This document shows, piece after piece, positions 25,944 through 34,908 of a stretch of 64,000 nt of DNA. Position 1 is the first letter of the stretch, and every line of letters begins with the position of its first letter. Source of the DNA: a virus; IMG/VR virus record IMGVR_UViG_3300034071_002652, positions 1 to 64,000 of that record; one strand, given 5' to 3'. A program made the position numbers and the translations under genes. A model generated the notes under the pieces. The model was not told the origin of the DNA and did not search any database. It saw only the letters and a list, made by a program, of their open reading frames with translations.

Positions 25944-26360
25944 TTATTCTCCTTCAATTTGAAGTTTTTCCAAAAGTTTGTCAATTCGGATCCTACCCTT
26001 CTCTCCGATCGGGATTGGATTTCCTTCTTCATCAATCCTTACGAATCTAATATTGGTTTTCAGAACAACGGTTTGGTGTCCTGTATATACATTATGGGCT
26101 CTTGCTTCCATATATAGAGTTATGGATGTTGTTCCGAGTTTGCTTGGGTATCCATAGATTTTAAGTAATTGACCTTCTTTGGCGGGTCGTTCAAAAAAAC
26201 ATTTATCGATTGATACGGTCACCATTCTTGGTGTGTCACATAATTGCATTGCATAACCCGCCGCTGCTCCGTCAATCCATTTAAGTAATGATCCGCCAAA
26301 TAAATTCCCGTGAAAACCCAAATCCGACTTTTTGATTGGGTGTGTTGAAATCAAGTCCAT
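25944..26360 (-). CDS. acyl-CoA thioesterase (hotdog fold)
   Basis: The 138-residue protein matches YciA/BACH-type hotdog thioesterases: NLFGGSLLKWIDGAAAGYA near residue 20 includes the catalytic Asp, followed by VTVSIDKCFFERPAKEGQLL and ARAHNVYTG. It starts within a TAATG overlap with the upstream reductase gene, so the two are co-expressed. Such enzymes are uncommon in phages and could change host lipid composition. Confidence 0.85.
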   Translation of the reverse strand: MDLISTHPIKKSDLGFHGNLFGGSLLKWIDGAAAGYAMQLCDTPRMVTVSIDKCFFERPAKEGQLLKIYGYPSKLGTTSITLYMEARAHNVYTGHQTVVLKTNIRFVRIDEEGNPIPIGEKGRIRIDKLLEKLQIEGE

Positions 26361-26737
26361 TAACAGAATCTTTTTGTTATAATTTTTATATTGTTTGGGA
26401 TAATCGGAAATTTTGTATCACCGATTTGTTCATCATCAATAATCGATAGATAGAGTGTGTCAATCAGATCAATTGTTTTGCGATAGATCTCACCCCCACC
26501 TATTACAATATCGGGATTTAGTTTCAAAGCATCCTCCAACTGAAGTCCACTTTTACTTACCACAATAAGTTCCCTTCCTTTAAGAGGGGGTAGGGATTCA
26601 AAGGTCTTTCGTCCGACAAGACATTTTTTCCCCATCGTGACTTCTTTGAACCACTTTAAATCATCGGAACATTTCCACATAAGATTTCCATCTTTTCCGA
26701 TATAACCCAACTTATTGACGGCGACAATCATTTCCAT
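26360..26737 (-). CDS. dihydrofolate reductase
   Basis: The 125-residue protein has MIVAVNKLGYIGKDGNLMWK (Met20-loop region; the usual Pro-Trp is Met-Trp), DLKWFKEVTMGKKCLVGRKT (NADPH-binding GRxT) and VIGGGEIY. It is short compared with the usual 160. The start at 26737 lies five bases after a TATATTTG promoter box; the longer frame is unlikely. It supplies tetrahydrofolate, probably for nucleotide synthesis. Confidence 0.9.
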   Translation of the reverse strand: MEMIVAVNKLGYIGKDGNLMWKCSDDLKWFKEVTMGKKCLVGRKTFESLPPLKGRELIVVSKSGLQLEDALKLNPDIVIGGGEIYRKTIDLIDTLYLSIIDDEQIGDTKFPIIPNNIKIITKRFC

Positions 26738-26741
26738 GTCA

Positions 26742-26749
26742 CAAATATA
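26742..26749 (-). promoter_or_regulatory. host-type -7 box (TATATTTG)
   Basis: TATATTTG then TGAC and ATG on the minus strand fixes the dihydrofolate reductase start and implies a near-leaderless transcript. Confidence 0.6.
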
Positions 26750-26771
26750 TTCAAAGAAAGTTATTAATCTA

Positions 26772-26778
26772 TATTTAT
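26772..26778 (+). promoter_or_regulatory. TATTTAT box
   Basis: TATTTAT precedes the amidase gene start at 26806, divergent from the host-type promoter of the reductase gene only 22 bases away. Confidence 0.4.
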
Positions 26779-26805
26779 TGTAATAAACAACCATATATTA
26801 ATACG

Positions 26806-27657
26806 ATGTCAGATTTCAATATAACAAAACAAAATCTTCCTGAAGACGAGTATTTCAAAAACGAAACCAAAAAGACCATTTTGGTTCTTCACCATACCGC
26901 CGGTGGTCACAGACCCGATTGGACAATTTCGGGTTGGGATAAAGATAAGACATCAAAAAATGAATCCATCAGAATTGCAACTTCTTATGTGATCGGAGGA
27001 AAATCTGTAAGAGACGGAAACCAGGATTTTGATGGAAAGATATATGAAGCGTTTGAGGATAAGTATTGGGCTCACCATATCGGAATGAAAACCAGTAACA
27101 ACGCCAATGTAAACAAACATTCCATCGGTATTGAAGTTTGTAACTACGGACCACTGACCTTAACCAAAGATGGAAAGTTTTTAACTTATGTAAACTCCGT
27201 TGTTCCTCAATCAGAAGTTTTGGATCTTGGAAAACCATTTAGAGGTTACAGATACTGGCACAACTATACCCCAAACCAACTTGAATCTTTGGAATTTTTG
27301 ATCAAAGATATAATCCAAAGACACGGGATCAACAAAGAGTTGGGCCTTAAAGAAGTGTTGGGAAAAAAGAAAAACCTCACATCTATGACCGTAAAACAAA
27401 AACAAGAATACCTTAATTCCAAAGGATATGTCGGAATGGATGGAAAGAAATTATCTACCGACGGGGTGATGGGTGGAAACACAAAATATGCTGAAAGGAT
27501 GTATAACGACACAAAAAGAGGTGATATAAATGGTTTTGAATTTAACGATCTTGCTGTGTTGGGTGGTCACGGAATTTGGTCACATACCTCTTATAGAAAA
27601 GACAAGAGTGATATGTATCCTCACCCCAAATTAATTGAAATATTAAAAAATTTATAA
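26806..27657 (+). CDS. N-acetylmuramoyl-L-alanine amidase (endolysin-like)
   Basis: The 283-residue protein has an Amidase_2 (PGRP-like) zinc site: LHHTAGG near residue 29 gives the first His, HSIGIEVCN is the central strand, and HGIWSHTSYRKDKSDMYPHP holds the late His and Lys. An inserted segment (about residues 180-240) with LSTDGVMGG resembles a peptidoglycan-binding repeat. It should cut the bond between N-acetylmuramic acid and L-alanine. It may be an endolysin or virion-associated. Confidence 0.85.
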   Translation: MSDFNITKQNLPEDEYFKNETKKTILVLHHTAGGHRPDWTISGWDKDKTSKNESIRIATSYVIGGKSVRDGNQDFDGKIYEAFEDKYWAHHIGMKTSNNANVNKHSIGIEVCNYGPLTLTKDGKFLTYVNSVVPQSEVLDLGKPFRGYRYWHNYTPNQLESLEFLIKDIIQRHGINKELGLKEVLGKKKNLTSMTVKQKQEYLNSKGYVGMDGKKLSTDGVMGGNTKYAERMYNDTKRGDINGFEFNDLAVLGGHGIWSHTSYRKDKSDMYPHPKLIEILKNL

Positions 27658-27660
27658 GAG

Positions 27661-28254
27661 ATGGGTCTTTTATCTGAAGCGGTCACCGACCAACCAGTTC
27701 GTCAAGTTGTTAAGGACATCATAAAGATGGTGAAAACTCAAGTGAGTGGTGAATATTATTTACCTGAAGAAGTTTCGGAAAATTATATCCCCGAATATAA
27801 ATTCCGTCAATTACCATTTGGTTTTGATGTAATTCTTGATTTTACTATTGAAGACGACATTGAATATTTTACAAACGCCGATCTGTTGGGTGATGACACC
27901 ATCGGTGTTTTAATCAAGATAAATAAAAAGGATTATCCATCGATAATATATACATTAATTGGAGATTTGAATGATCTTATCGCTCACGAGTTAGAACATA
28001 TCTATCAGAACTATGGATATAGAGACGTGAGTTTGGAAAAATATCCTGAATATTCACAAACAACAGGAAAAGAATATTACAAACACCCCATTGAAGTTCC
28101 CGCTCAGATCAAAGGTTTCCAAAGACAAGCTAGGGTCACAGGAAAACCTATCGAGGAATTGATGAGAAATTATTTTGAAAAGAATAAAAAGAGATATGAA
28201 TTATCGGACGAGGATGTGGAAGATATTATTTCTTATCTCCTTTCGAAGATTTAA
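27661..28254 (+). CDS. putative zinc metallopeptidase with packaging-type leader
   Basis: The 197-residue protein begins MGLLSEAV, ending in an LxE site, and contains DLIAHELEHIYQNYG (HExxH) near residue 104, with a downstream HPIEVPAQIKGF whose Glu may be the third ligand. This is a minimal zincin. Three bases separate it from the amidase, so the two are co-transcribed. It may process a structural protein or cleave host wall peptides. Confidence 0.7.
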   Translation: MGLLSEAVTDQPVRQVVKDIIKMVKTQVSGEYYLPEEVSENYIPEYKFRQLPFGFDVILDFTIEDDIEYFTNADLLGDDTIGVLIKINKKDYPSIIYTLIGDLNDLIAHELEHIYQNYGYRDVSLEKYPEYSQTTGKEYYKHPIEVPAQIKGFQRQARVTGKPIEELMRNYFEKNKKRYELSDEDVEDIISYLLSKI

Positions 28255-28864
28255 GAATATTCGAAAAGAATTCTTTTACCAAATCTCCACCTTTTTCAAA
28301 AGAAAACCACAAAAGAATTGCTGCAAATATTTTGAAAACATCGTTGGTTGACATCTCTTGTTCTTGGATCATATTTGTCAACACGGACATCAACGGAACA
28401 AGAGCGGAAAACTTAATTATATTGGAATAATTTTTAACCCCAATTCCAAACTTGGTAAAGAAAGATTCAATCTTTAAGTTTCTTTTTCCCACAAATTCTT
28501 CTCCCGATTTTAGTTCATCTTCAAGACCTTTTTCTACAATTGAATCGTAAATACCTTTTTTATGGTCTCTTCTTTCAAAGAAAATTGAACTCAAAAGAGA
28601 AATAACCAAGAGTGTAATATCTTTTGAATCAAGTTCAGGGTATCTGAATTCATAAAATTCTGTAAATATTTTGCTAAGTGGTGGAATAGCAGCTCCAAAT
28701 GTCAAAAGAAACTTCAAATCAACACCTAACTCCACTTCCTTTTCTTTGATAAAATCTTTTCCATCTTCATATAGATCCTCAAGATATTTTTTTACAGGGG
28801 TCACTTTGTTCTCCGACTCCAATATAATTTTTCTTACCTGAAGATTTTTACTCTCTAATATCAT
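28226..28864 (-). CDS. membrane protein with packaging-type leader
   Basis: The 212-residue protein begins MILESKNLQVRKIILESENK, which contains two (I/L)LES sites in tandem. Three or so hydrophobic helices (about residues 55-70, 85-95, 155-190) suggest a membrane protein. It converges with the peptidase gene, overlapping by 29 bases, and shares a divergent promoter region with the next plus gene. Function is unknown. Confidence 0.65.
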   Translation of the reverse strand: MILESKNLQVRKIILESENKVTPVKKYLEDLYEDGKDFIKEKEVELGVDLKFLLTFGAAIPPLSKIFTEFYEFRYPELDSKDITLLVISLLSSIFFERRDHKKGIYDSIVEKGLEDELKSGEEFVGKRNLKIESFFTKFGIGVKNYSNIIKFSALVPLMSVLTNMIQEQEMSTNDVFKIFAAILLWFSFEKGGDLVKEFFSNILKSSKGDKK

Positions 28865-28869
28865 TTGAC

Positions 28870-28892
28870 AATATATTTATAAAATAAATATT
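28870..28892. promoter_or_regulatory. palindromic divergent TATTTAT promoter
   Basis: ATATATTTATAAAATAAATAT places one TATTTAT box in each direction between starts only 31 bases apart (28864 minus, 28896 plus). Confidence 0.5.
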
Positions 28893-28895
28893 ACC

Positions 28896-29420
28896 ATGAG
28901 AGGATATTCAACAATGACCGACGAAGAAAGACAATCAATTCTTTCTCAACACAAAACATTTTATAACGGATACCAAGTTCAAAACGTTCCATCATCATAT
29001 CAACCTATGGAGGAAAAAAGTTATGCCAACGATATGGGAGGGATAACCGTCAATAACAAAGGTGAGGTTTCTTCTTATAAAAATTATGGAATTAACGAAA
29101 ATTATCAGTTAAATGAATATGATTTTGAAGATGAGGAACCAATCGTTGACCTAAACGACGATATGGAATATGCCGAACTTATGTCAAGCTTGGAAGAGAT
29201 GCTTGATGAGGCGGGATATGAAGACGAAAATGAGTTTGATTATGTTGAATCTGAAGTCGCTGAAAAGTATAAAATAGAAGAAAGAGTTTGTCCTACTTGT
29301 GGTCTTACAGAAGAAAAATGTGAGTGTTCTTACGAGAGTAAAGTTGATGAAGAAATCAAAGAATCTTTTGAAAATCAGAAGTCAAAGATTCATGAAATGA
29401 TGAAAAGGATGAAGATTTGA
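28896..29420 (+). CDS. acidic protein with zinc-ribbon-like motif
   Basis: The 174-residue protein begins MRGYSTMTDEERQSILSQHK, a leader different from the main packaging type, and has a strongly acidic middle. CPTCGLTEEKCEC near residue 131 is a CxxC...CxC zinc-ribbon-like site. Its stop overlaps the following peptidase start (TGATG). No enzymatic function is evident. Confidence 0.7.
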   Translation: MRGYSTMTDEERQSILSQHKTFYNGYQVQNVPSSYQPMEEKSYANDMGGITVNNKGEVSSYKNYGINENYQLNEYDFEDEEPIVDLNDDMEYAELMSSLEEMLDEAGYEDENEFDYVESEVAEKYKIEERVCPTCGLTEEKCECSYESKVDEEIKESFENQKSKIHEMMKRMKI

Positions 29421-30163
29421 TGAAAAAACTTTTGCGTAAAATATTGTTGGAGTTAGAAATACCAAATCCTGTTCATGGTGCACAAAATTCTACAACAATT
29501 TCTTCAGGGTGGGGTGATAGTAGAGGTGATAGAAAACACGTTGGGATAGATATACCCGTGAGTTGTGGTACCGTTTTAAAGTCACCCGCAAATGGTAAGG
29601 TAATTGAAGCGAGTTTTGAAGATAACGCATGTGGTGGTAGAATTAAAATTGATCATGGAGGTTATAGTACAAGATATTGTCATTTACAAAAAATTAGTGT
29701 TTCAGTAAATGAAAAAGTTTTCAAAGGAGAGAAGATTGGTGAAGTTGGTGGAAAAAAGGGAACGACCGGTGCTGGTACATCAACTTCGGGTTGTCATTTA
29801 CACATGGAAGTTCAAAGCCCAATAGGTACTCAAGTGAACCCTGAAGATTATGTGAACTTGAGTTTGTCTCCAAAACCAACCTCAAATGAAACTATCGATA
29901 AAGAGAGTACTGGAGATCCAATCAAAACACTGAAATGTTTTTTGAAGAACACAAAATATGGACTTAGAAAGTTGGGCGATGAGGTAGATACCCCTAAAAT
30001 CGGTCCTAAAACTGAAGAAGCAATAAAAGAATTACAAGAAGATTTGGGTGTACCAGTAAACGGTAAAATTACGGCAGAGATGATACCCCTCATCAAGGAT
30101 AAGATACAAGATATGAACCCAACCACAAAAAAACTTATTCAAAAATGTTATTCTTCTTTTTAA
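29420..30163 (+). CDS. M23-family (LytM) peptidase with PG-binding domain
   Basis: The 247-residue protein begins MKKLLRKILLELEIPNP, a packaging-type leader ending ILLE. The M23 domain has HVGIDIPV (first zinc ligands), then YSTRYCHL and CHLHMEVQ (HxHxE). A C-terminal helical domain (VDTPKIGPKTEEAIKELQ) matches PG_binding_1. It should cut peptide cross-bridges. The leader suggests a virion-associated wall-degrading enzyme rather than, or besides, a lysis enzyme. Confidence 0.85.
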   Translation: MKKLLRKILLELEIPNPVHGAQNSTTISSGWGDSRGDRKHVGIDIPVSCGTVLKSPANGKVIEASFEDNACGGRIKIDHGGYSTRYCHLQKISVSVNEKVFKGEKIGEVGGKKGTTGAGTSTSGCHLHMEVQSPIGTQVNPEDYVNLSLSPKPTSNETIDKESTGDPIKTLKCFLKNTKYGLRKLGDEVDTPKIGPKTEEAIKELQEDLGVPVNGKITAEMIPLIKDKIQDMNPTTKKLIQKCYSSF

Positions 30164-30780
30164 TTGATCCTTCTATCCATAAATTTTGGTGATTCTAAAT
30201 CTTTTTGAGATAAAATAAGATCAGTATTTTGTAAAAATAAATCAAACACTTCTTTGATTGTTGTTTTATTATCAGATACATGTCTAATAATTTCATCAAA
30301 GGGGGTAATTGAACCCTCATTTTCTTTTTTATAAAGATTTCCACACTTGTAGTGAAAAATTGTGTCGTCCTCCAAAGATAAAAATCCGTGTGCGAAGTAA
30401 GGAGGTATAAATAATGAAAAACCATTTTTATCATCAAGGTCAAAATATTCAAACTTACCGAATGTATCCGAGTCTTCCCTTAGATCAACCACAAAATCAA
30501 TTACTCGACCTTTTAAGACCCTAACTAGCTTCGACTGTGACCAATCCCCAACTTGGTAGTGTAATCCCCTGAAAACCCCTTCTTTCGAGTAGGAAATATT
30601 GTCTTGAACAAAATATGTTGTTATTAAAGACTCATCAGTATTTTGAGTGAATTTGATTATATTTTTCTTATCCGAATATGATATTTCGTCCCAAATTTGT
30701 AAAAATTTACCTCGTTCATCTTCATAAATGTTCTCTTTTATTAGAAAAACATTGGTCATGGTGGTTTCTTTTATTGTCAT
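30160..30780 (-). CDS. RmlC-like dTDP-4-dehydrorhamnose 3,5-epimerase
   Basis: The 206-residue protein is a cupin with the RmlC signature set: FRGLHYQVG (catalytic His region), KLVRVLKGRVIDFVVDLRED, TFGKFEYF, FIPPYFAHGFLSL and KCGNLY. With the RmlD-like reductase and the DegT-type enzyme in the glycan island it could form part of a deoxysugar pathway, although it lies 15 kb away and on the other strand. An internal ATG at residue 8 is an alternative start. Confidence 0.85.
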   Translation of the reverse strand: MTIKETTMTNVFLIKENIYEDERGKFLQIWDEISYSDKKNIIKFTQNTDESLITTYFVQDNISYSKEGVFRGLHYQVGDWSQSKLVRVLKGRVIDFVVDLREDSDTFGKFEYFDLDDKNGFSLFIPPYFAHGFLSLEDDTIFHYKCGNLYKKENEGSITPFDEIIRHVSDNKTTIKEVFDLFLQNTDLILSQKDLESPKFMDRRIN

Positions 30781-30879
30781 TTTTGAATATTTTACTACTA
30801 ATTTAGTTTAAAATTTGGTTTTTCATAAAAACAAAGATATTTCTTTTATATAAAAATAAATAAGAATTTAATTAATCAT

Positions 30880-31194
30880 ATGGAAATTTTAGAAATATAC
30901 CATTATGAAGTGAATGAACAACTAAAAACTGTTGAAATCACATTCAGGTTGACTTCAGATTCTGATGATGAAAGTAGAGTTGATACCTTTGAATTTTCTT
31001 TACTAAACGAATATGGTATAGAAATTGGTGATGAGATAGAAGATTTTGTGTTTGAATCTGAAGAATATGCCGATGAATTAGACGATGAAGAATCTGAAGA
31101 TTGGATCATGTTAGATGAGGAAGAATTGATTTCATTTCTAAATGAATATTACACAATTAATCCAAAAAAACTACCTGAAAAAACATTTTTCTGA
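30880..31194 (+). CDS. very acidic small protein
   Basis: The 104-residue protein is rich in Glu and Asp through its length (about residues 24-90) and has one YHYE-containing strand at the start. Such DNA-mimic-like proteins are common phage inhibitors of host nucleic-acid enzymes, but no family is recognised, so this is only a possibility. Confidence 0.65.
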   Translation: MEILEIYHYEVNEQLKTVEITFRLTSDSDDESRVDTFEFSLLNEYGIEIGDEIEDFVFESEEYADELDDEESEDWIMLDEEELISFLNEYYTINPKKLPEKTFF

Positions 31195-31201
31195 TATTTA
31201 T
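31195..31201 (+). promoter_or_regulatory. TATTTAT box four bases from the start codon
   Basis: TATTTAT is followed by TGGT and then ATG at 31206. If the box is a -10-like element the transcript would be leaderless. Confidence 0.45.
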
Positions 31202-31205
31202 TGGT

Positions 31206-31688
31206 ATGAAACCATACTCAGATCAACCCGAAAGAGAAGATTATTTGGATAAGTTGAAAAAACTTATCGGAAAGATTACCCTCACCAAAGAGAGGTTTTT
31301 GGGTTTGCAATTGGATAAAATAGAGATTTATATTACACCTTCTTTAAAAATTATTAGAATCAACACCAAACCTGAAAAACTCAGGGGTTCTGTTGGTCTA
31401 TCTGAGAAGTCAACTTTGGATACACAAAAATTAAAAGAATGGGCGGATGAACATGGATATCAGGTTAGTTTTGTGGCGCAATTACCAAAACTCAAGAGAC
31501 ACTTGTTCAACATTTTTGGTGACGTTCTTCAAACGGACGACACGTTATCTGAGAGTTATGGCAAAAGAAAAATAGAAATAATAATAAAGGAGGAGGAATT
31601 ACCTGAAAGCATCAAAGAGTGGGCATATAATAACCCAGAGAAATTCCTCCAAAACCTTCAAAGAATCAGAGATATCCTCAAGGATTAA
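31206..31688 (+). CDS. hypothetical protein
   Basis: The 160-residue protein is basic in the N-terminal half and shows alternating strands around IEIYITPSLKIIRINTKPEK and a helical acidic C-terminus. It overlaps the convergent lipoprotein stop by four bases. No family is recognised. Confidence 0.65.
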   Translation: MKPYSDQPEREDYLDKLKKLIGKITLTKERFLGLQLDKIEIYITPSLKIIRINTKPEKLRGSVGLSEKSTLDTQKLKEWADEHGYQVSFVAQLPKLKRHLFNIFGDVLQTDDTLSESYGKRKIEIIIKEEELPESIKEWAYNNPEKFLQNLQRIRDILKD

Positions 31689-32167
31689 GGTCCTTGTCTC
31701 TGAAATGTAAGGATGTAGTTATAAGTTGCCGATGAACTGAGTTCTTGAGTAAAACCCAAAATTAAATACTCAAGACCATCTTCCGTAATTCTGTAAGTTC
31801 TTGGTTCTCTACCGGGATAAAGAATGCTTAAGTGTGACCAAGCACCTGTGATTAGATCTTGATTGATTCTCAATGGATAATTTTCAGACCATTCAACTTG
31901 ACCATTGAATAGGTAGTCCTTCATATAAATTTCATTACCCGAAATATGAATCTTTGTCTTGTTGATTTTCAATGTATCCAAAGGTGTGGATGGTAGTTGT
32001 GTGAAAACGGTTGTATTTTCACAATGTTCTTCAAAAATATCAAGTTCATCACATTCAATAGTCACACAGGTAACTACGTAAGTTCCGTCCAAAGAAGGAT
32101 AGGAAGGTTGTTCATAAACCAAACAACCAGTGAGAACACTACTGAGGAGAAATAGAACTTTTTTCAT
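31685..32167 (-). CDS. putative lipoprotein
   Basis: I start at ATG 32167, giving MKKVLFLLSSVLTGCLVYEQ with a lipobox (LTGC). A TATATTTG box six bases upstream supports it. The 160-residue protein is beta-rich (lipocalin-like strand spacing) and otherwise unassigned. The longer open frame runs through the divergent gene and is not real. Confidence 0.75.
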   Translation of the reverse strand: MKKVLFLLSSVLTGCLVYEQPSYPSLDGTYVVTCVTIECDELDIFEEHCENTTVFTQLPSTPLDTLKINKTKIHISGNEIYMKDYLFNGQVEWSENYPLRINQDLITGAWSHLSILYPGREPRTYRITEDGLEYLILGFTQELSSSATYNYILTFQRQGP

Positions 32168-32173
32168 AATCCA

Positions 32174-32190
32174 CAAATATAAGTATTTAT
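32174..32190. promoter_or_regulatory. divergent promoters of both classes
   Basis: A host-type TATATTTG box (minus, 32174-32181) and a TATTTAT box (plus, 32184-32190) lie within 17 bases between two divergent starts 31 bases apart. The two classes can be compared directly here. Confidence 0.55.
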
Positions 32191-32198
32191 CTGGTAAG

Positions 32199-32465
32199 AT
32201 GAAAATTTTAAGAGAAGAAATTTCAAGAATTAAAGAATTAATGGATCTTGAAGAAGTTGAATTCAGTGGTGATACCGAATCCACTGAAGAACTTGGTGAA
32301 CAAGAAGATTCAGCTGCGTCCGCACCGGCGGCAAGTTCAGGTGGTGGAGCACCATCAGTTCCTGTATGGGCGAGTGGAAGAAACTTCGGAAAAACATATA
32401 TGAATGACCCCAACTATAAATGGGAGTCAGGATTAACGAGAGGAAAAGCAAATAGTCTTTACTAA
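32199..32465 (+). CDS. small protein with full packaging-type leader
   Basis: The 88-residue protein begins MKILREEISRIKELMDLEEV, the EIxRIxxLM signature shared with 36580, 55689 and 58861. The body is an Ala/Ser/Gly-rich linker (SAASAPAASSGGGAPS) followed by a short aromatic tail. It starts at 32199 because the TATTTAT box is directly upstream. It overlaps the next gene's ATG by one base. It may be a structural or ejected peptide. Confidence 0.7.
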   Translation: MKILREEISRIKELMDLEEVEFSGDTESTEELGEQEDSAASAPAASSGGGAPSVPVWASGRNFGKTYMNDPNYKWESGLTRGKANSLY

Positions 32466-34552
32466 TGCCAAGTTTAGCAGAAGATTTAGATGACGCAATA
32501 AGATCAGGTGCCGAATCTGCAGGTGAACTAGAAGGTCATATTACCAACGCTAAGGATAAGATTGCCGGTCTTATTCCTGATTTGGGAGGTATGGGTGATA
32601 TATTGGGAAAAATGGCAACTTCGGTTGGATTTTTGGGAACAGGTTTTGCTTCATTGGCCCAAGAAATCGGAGCCGGTAAAGCTTTGGCTTTTCTTTTTAG
32701 TAAGACCATAATGGATGTTGAAGATACCACCACCGATATGGTGAGAGGTTTTGGTCAAACAAGATATTTTTCTGACGCAATTCAATCGACATTAATAGAC
32801 GCAAACGTTGAATTATTCGAATTGGGTATTTCTATAGACGAAGCGGCTAAAGGTATTGAAGGATTTACTTCGGAGATGGGAAAAATGAATCTTTTGACAT
32901 CCACTGAAGTAACTAGGATGGGTGTTTTAGCAAAGGCGGCGGGAGTTGGTACTGAAGAAATCGGAAAGATGGTAGCAGAAATGTCTGATTTAGGGATGGG
33001 TACCTCAACAGCGTTAGAAAGTATTGAATCGTTGACAGTTCAAGCTCAGAATTTAGGACTAAATGTAAATACATTTATTAATTCGATAGGTCAAAGTATC
33101 AAACTTGTAAATCAATACGGTTTTGATAAGGGTGTTAATGGTTTAGCTAAAATGGTGGCCAAAGCTCAAGCTTTAAGATTTGATATTCAACAGTCTGTTA
33201 ATCTTGCGGATACAATTTTAGATGGTGGACCAGAAAAAGCAGTTGAACTTGCTGCGGAACTTGCAACTTTGGGTGGTGATATCGGAGAGTTGGGTGATCC
33301 TTTTGCACTTATGTATAACAGTTTGAATGATGTTGGTGCGATCCAAGATTCTTTAGTTGATCTTGCTAGTGCTGCCGCAACCGTAAACGAAGAAACAGGT
33401 CAACTCGAAATTCCATCACAAGCAAGACAAAAATTAAAAGAACAAGCAAGACTTTTGGGTCTTGATTTCGGAGAATTGACAGATGCGGCCATCAATTCGA
33501 GAAAACAAATGATGGCGATGGAGGAGATTGAGTTTAGTGGTTTGGCAGGGATGTCCGATGAGGACAAACAATTCATTGCTAATATGAGTGAGATTAATGA
33601 GAAAGGTGAAATGGTTGTTAAATTGAAAGAAGGTGATGAGGTGAGAGAAATACAACTAACTGATGAAGCGGGAATAACTCAGGCGATGGATAAGTTGAGA
33701 GAACAACAGGCTGAAGAGAGTATGGATCCCCAAGATGTATTAAAAGAAAATACAAAATCATTAATATCTTTAAGGGATAGTTTGGATACGTTGACAAGCA
33801 AAGAAGCTCTTCTCAAATTAGGTGCAGGTGCATTTGATACTCAACCTGTTCAAGATGTAATTCAAGGTCTCAAAGAGTCGGTTAATGATGTTAAACAAAC
33901 ACTCTCAGATACCGCAACGGAAATCGGAAAGATATTTGAAGATGGTAAAGTAGATGATAAAGAAGTAAAAGGTCTTATAAACACCACAACTGATTCACTA
34001 GCTAAAAACGCAATAGATTTTGCAGATAAGGTAGGAATTTCAAAAACTGCAGTTGAGAGTTTTGTTACGGCATTGGAAAATGCCGCCAAAACAATTGCGG
34101 ATATAGACATTAATAATAAACCAGGTACTGAAACTCAGGACACGGCACCTGGTACTAAAACTATGGAGGGTAAAGATCCCGAAGAACAAGATTTTATATT
34201 AAGACCAAATCAAGAACCAATTTCTTTTTCCAAAGATGATATAATCATAGGAGGTACAGATTTGTTTGGTACGAAATCACAATCTAATTACGAACCTGCA
34301 AACAACCTACCATCAATAATTGAAAAACAATCCTCTGTTTTAGATAATCTATATAATAACGTATCCACTTCTGTTCAGAAAATTGAACAGACGATGGCAG
34401 TGAAAGACATTAATGTTAATGTCAGTGGAACAATATCTGTCACAGATAGAAATGGTAATATGGTTGATCTTCTCAGAAACTCCGACGTTCAAAATCAAAT
34501 AGTTATGATCGTAGAGGACGCATTTAAGAGAGGTAAGGATCAGTTTGTATAA
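32465..34552 (+). CDS. tape-measure-like large structural protein
   Basis: The 695-residue protein is long, helical and rich in Ala, Gly, Leu and Met, with regular heptad-like spacing through residues 60-350. A hydrophobic stretch lies near residues 50-80 (VGFLGTGFASLAQEIGAGKA). A Pro/Thr-rich linker (about 555-575) precedes a beta-type tail with VNVSGTISVTDRNGN. This layout resembles tail tape-measure proteins, although the length is short for a large phage. A membrane-active virion protein is an alternative. Confidence 0.5.
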   Translation: MPSLAEDLDDAIRSGAESAGELEGHITNAKDKIAGLIPDLGGMGDILGKMATSVGFLGTGFASLAQEIGAGKALAFLFSKTIMDVEDTTTDMVRGFGQTRYFSDAIQSTLIDANVELFELGISIDEAAKGIEGFTSEMGKMNLLTSTEVTRMGVLAKAAGVGTEEIGKMVAEMSDLGMGTSTALESIESLTVQAQNLGLNVNTFINSIGQSIKLVNQYGFDKGVNGLAKMVAKAQALRFDIQQSVNLADTILDGGPEKAVELAAELATLGGDIGELGDPFALMYNSLNDVGAIQDSLVDLASAAATVNEETGQLEIPSQARQKLKEQARLLGLDFGELTDAAINSRKQMMAMEEIEFSGLAGMSDEDKQFIANMSEINEKGEMVVKLKEGDEVREIQLTDEAGITQAMDKLREQQAEESMDPQDVLKENTKSLISLRDSLDTLTSKEALLKLGAGAFDTQPVQDVIQGLKESVNDVKQTLSDTATEIGKIFEDGKVDDKEVKGLINTTTDSLAKNAIDFADKVGISKTAVESFVTALENAAKTIADIDINNKPGTETQDTAPGTKTMEGKDPEEQDFILRPNQEPISFSKDDIIIGGTDLFGTKSQSNYEPANNLPSIIEKQSSVLDNLYNNVSTSVQKIEQTMAVKDINVNVSGTISVTDRNGNMVDLLRNSDVQNQIVMIVEDAFKRGKDQFV

Positions 34553-34553
34553 A

Positions 34554-34904
34554 TTACCAAAGACTTTTCCAAAAATCAAAAAATTTTGTAACAATTGATT
34601 TTTTGGGTTTAGTTTCTTTAACTTGGGTAATTTTGGTTGAATATGGTGACAGTACTTTTACGAATCTTTCCGCAACATCATTGATTCCTAAAACATCTTG
34701 ATCAGTATTGATAATATATTGTGAGATGTCATGAAGAGTAGATTCAAACTCATCAATAAATATGAGTTGATCTTTACAATAAGAAGTATTATCCGTCATG
34801 TAAAAAATCTCTTTATCTAAGATTGTTTCATAGTCAGAAATTTTTTTAACCTCATTAGAATTAATTAATCTAACTGTTGATCCGATGAGATTTAGATTAT
34901 TCAT
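34554..34904 (-). CDS. hypothetical protein
   Basis: The 116-residue protein begins MNNLNLIGSTVRLINSNEVK and ends in a basic aromatic helix (KFFDFWKSLW) that could bind a membrane. A host-type TATATTTG box at 34909-34916 sits five bases upstream. No family is recognised. Confidence 0.6.
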   Translation of the reverse strand: MNNLNLIGSTVRLINSNEVKKISDYETILDKEIFYMTDNTSYCKDQLIFIDEFESTLHDISQYIINTDQDVLGINDVAERFVKVLSPYSTKITQVKETKPKKSIVTKFFDFWKSLW

Positions 34905-34908
34905 ACCA

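Noticed and set aside
25658-26117. Plus-strand ORFs over tRNA-Arg and the thioesterase
   Set aside because: They are antisense to tRNA-Arg and to a clearly conserved enzyme, with no promoter.
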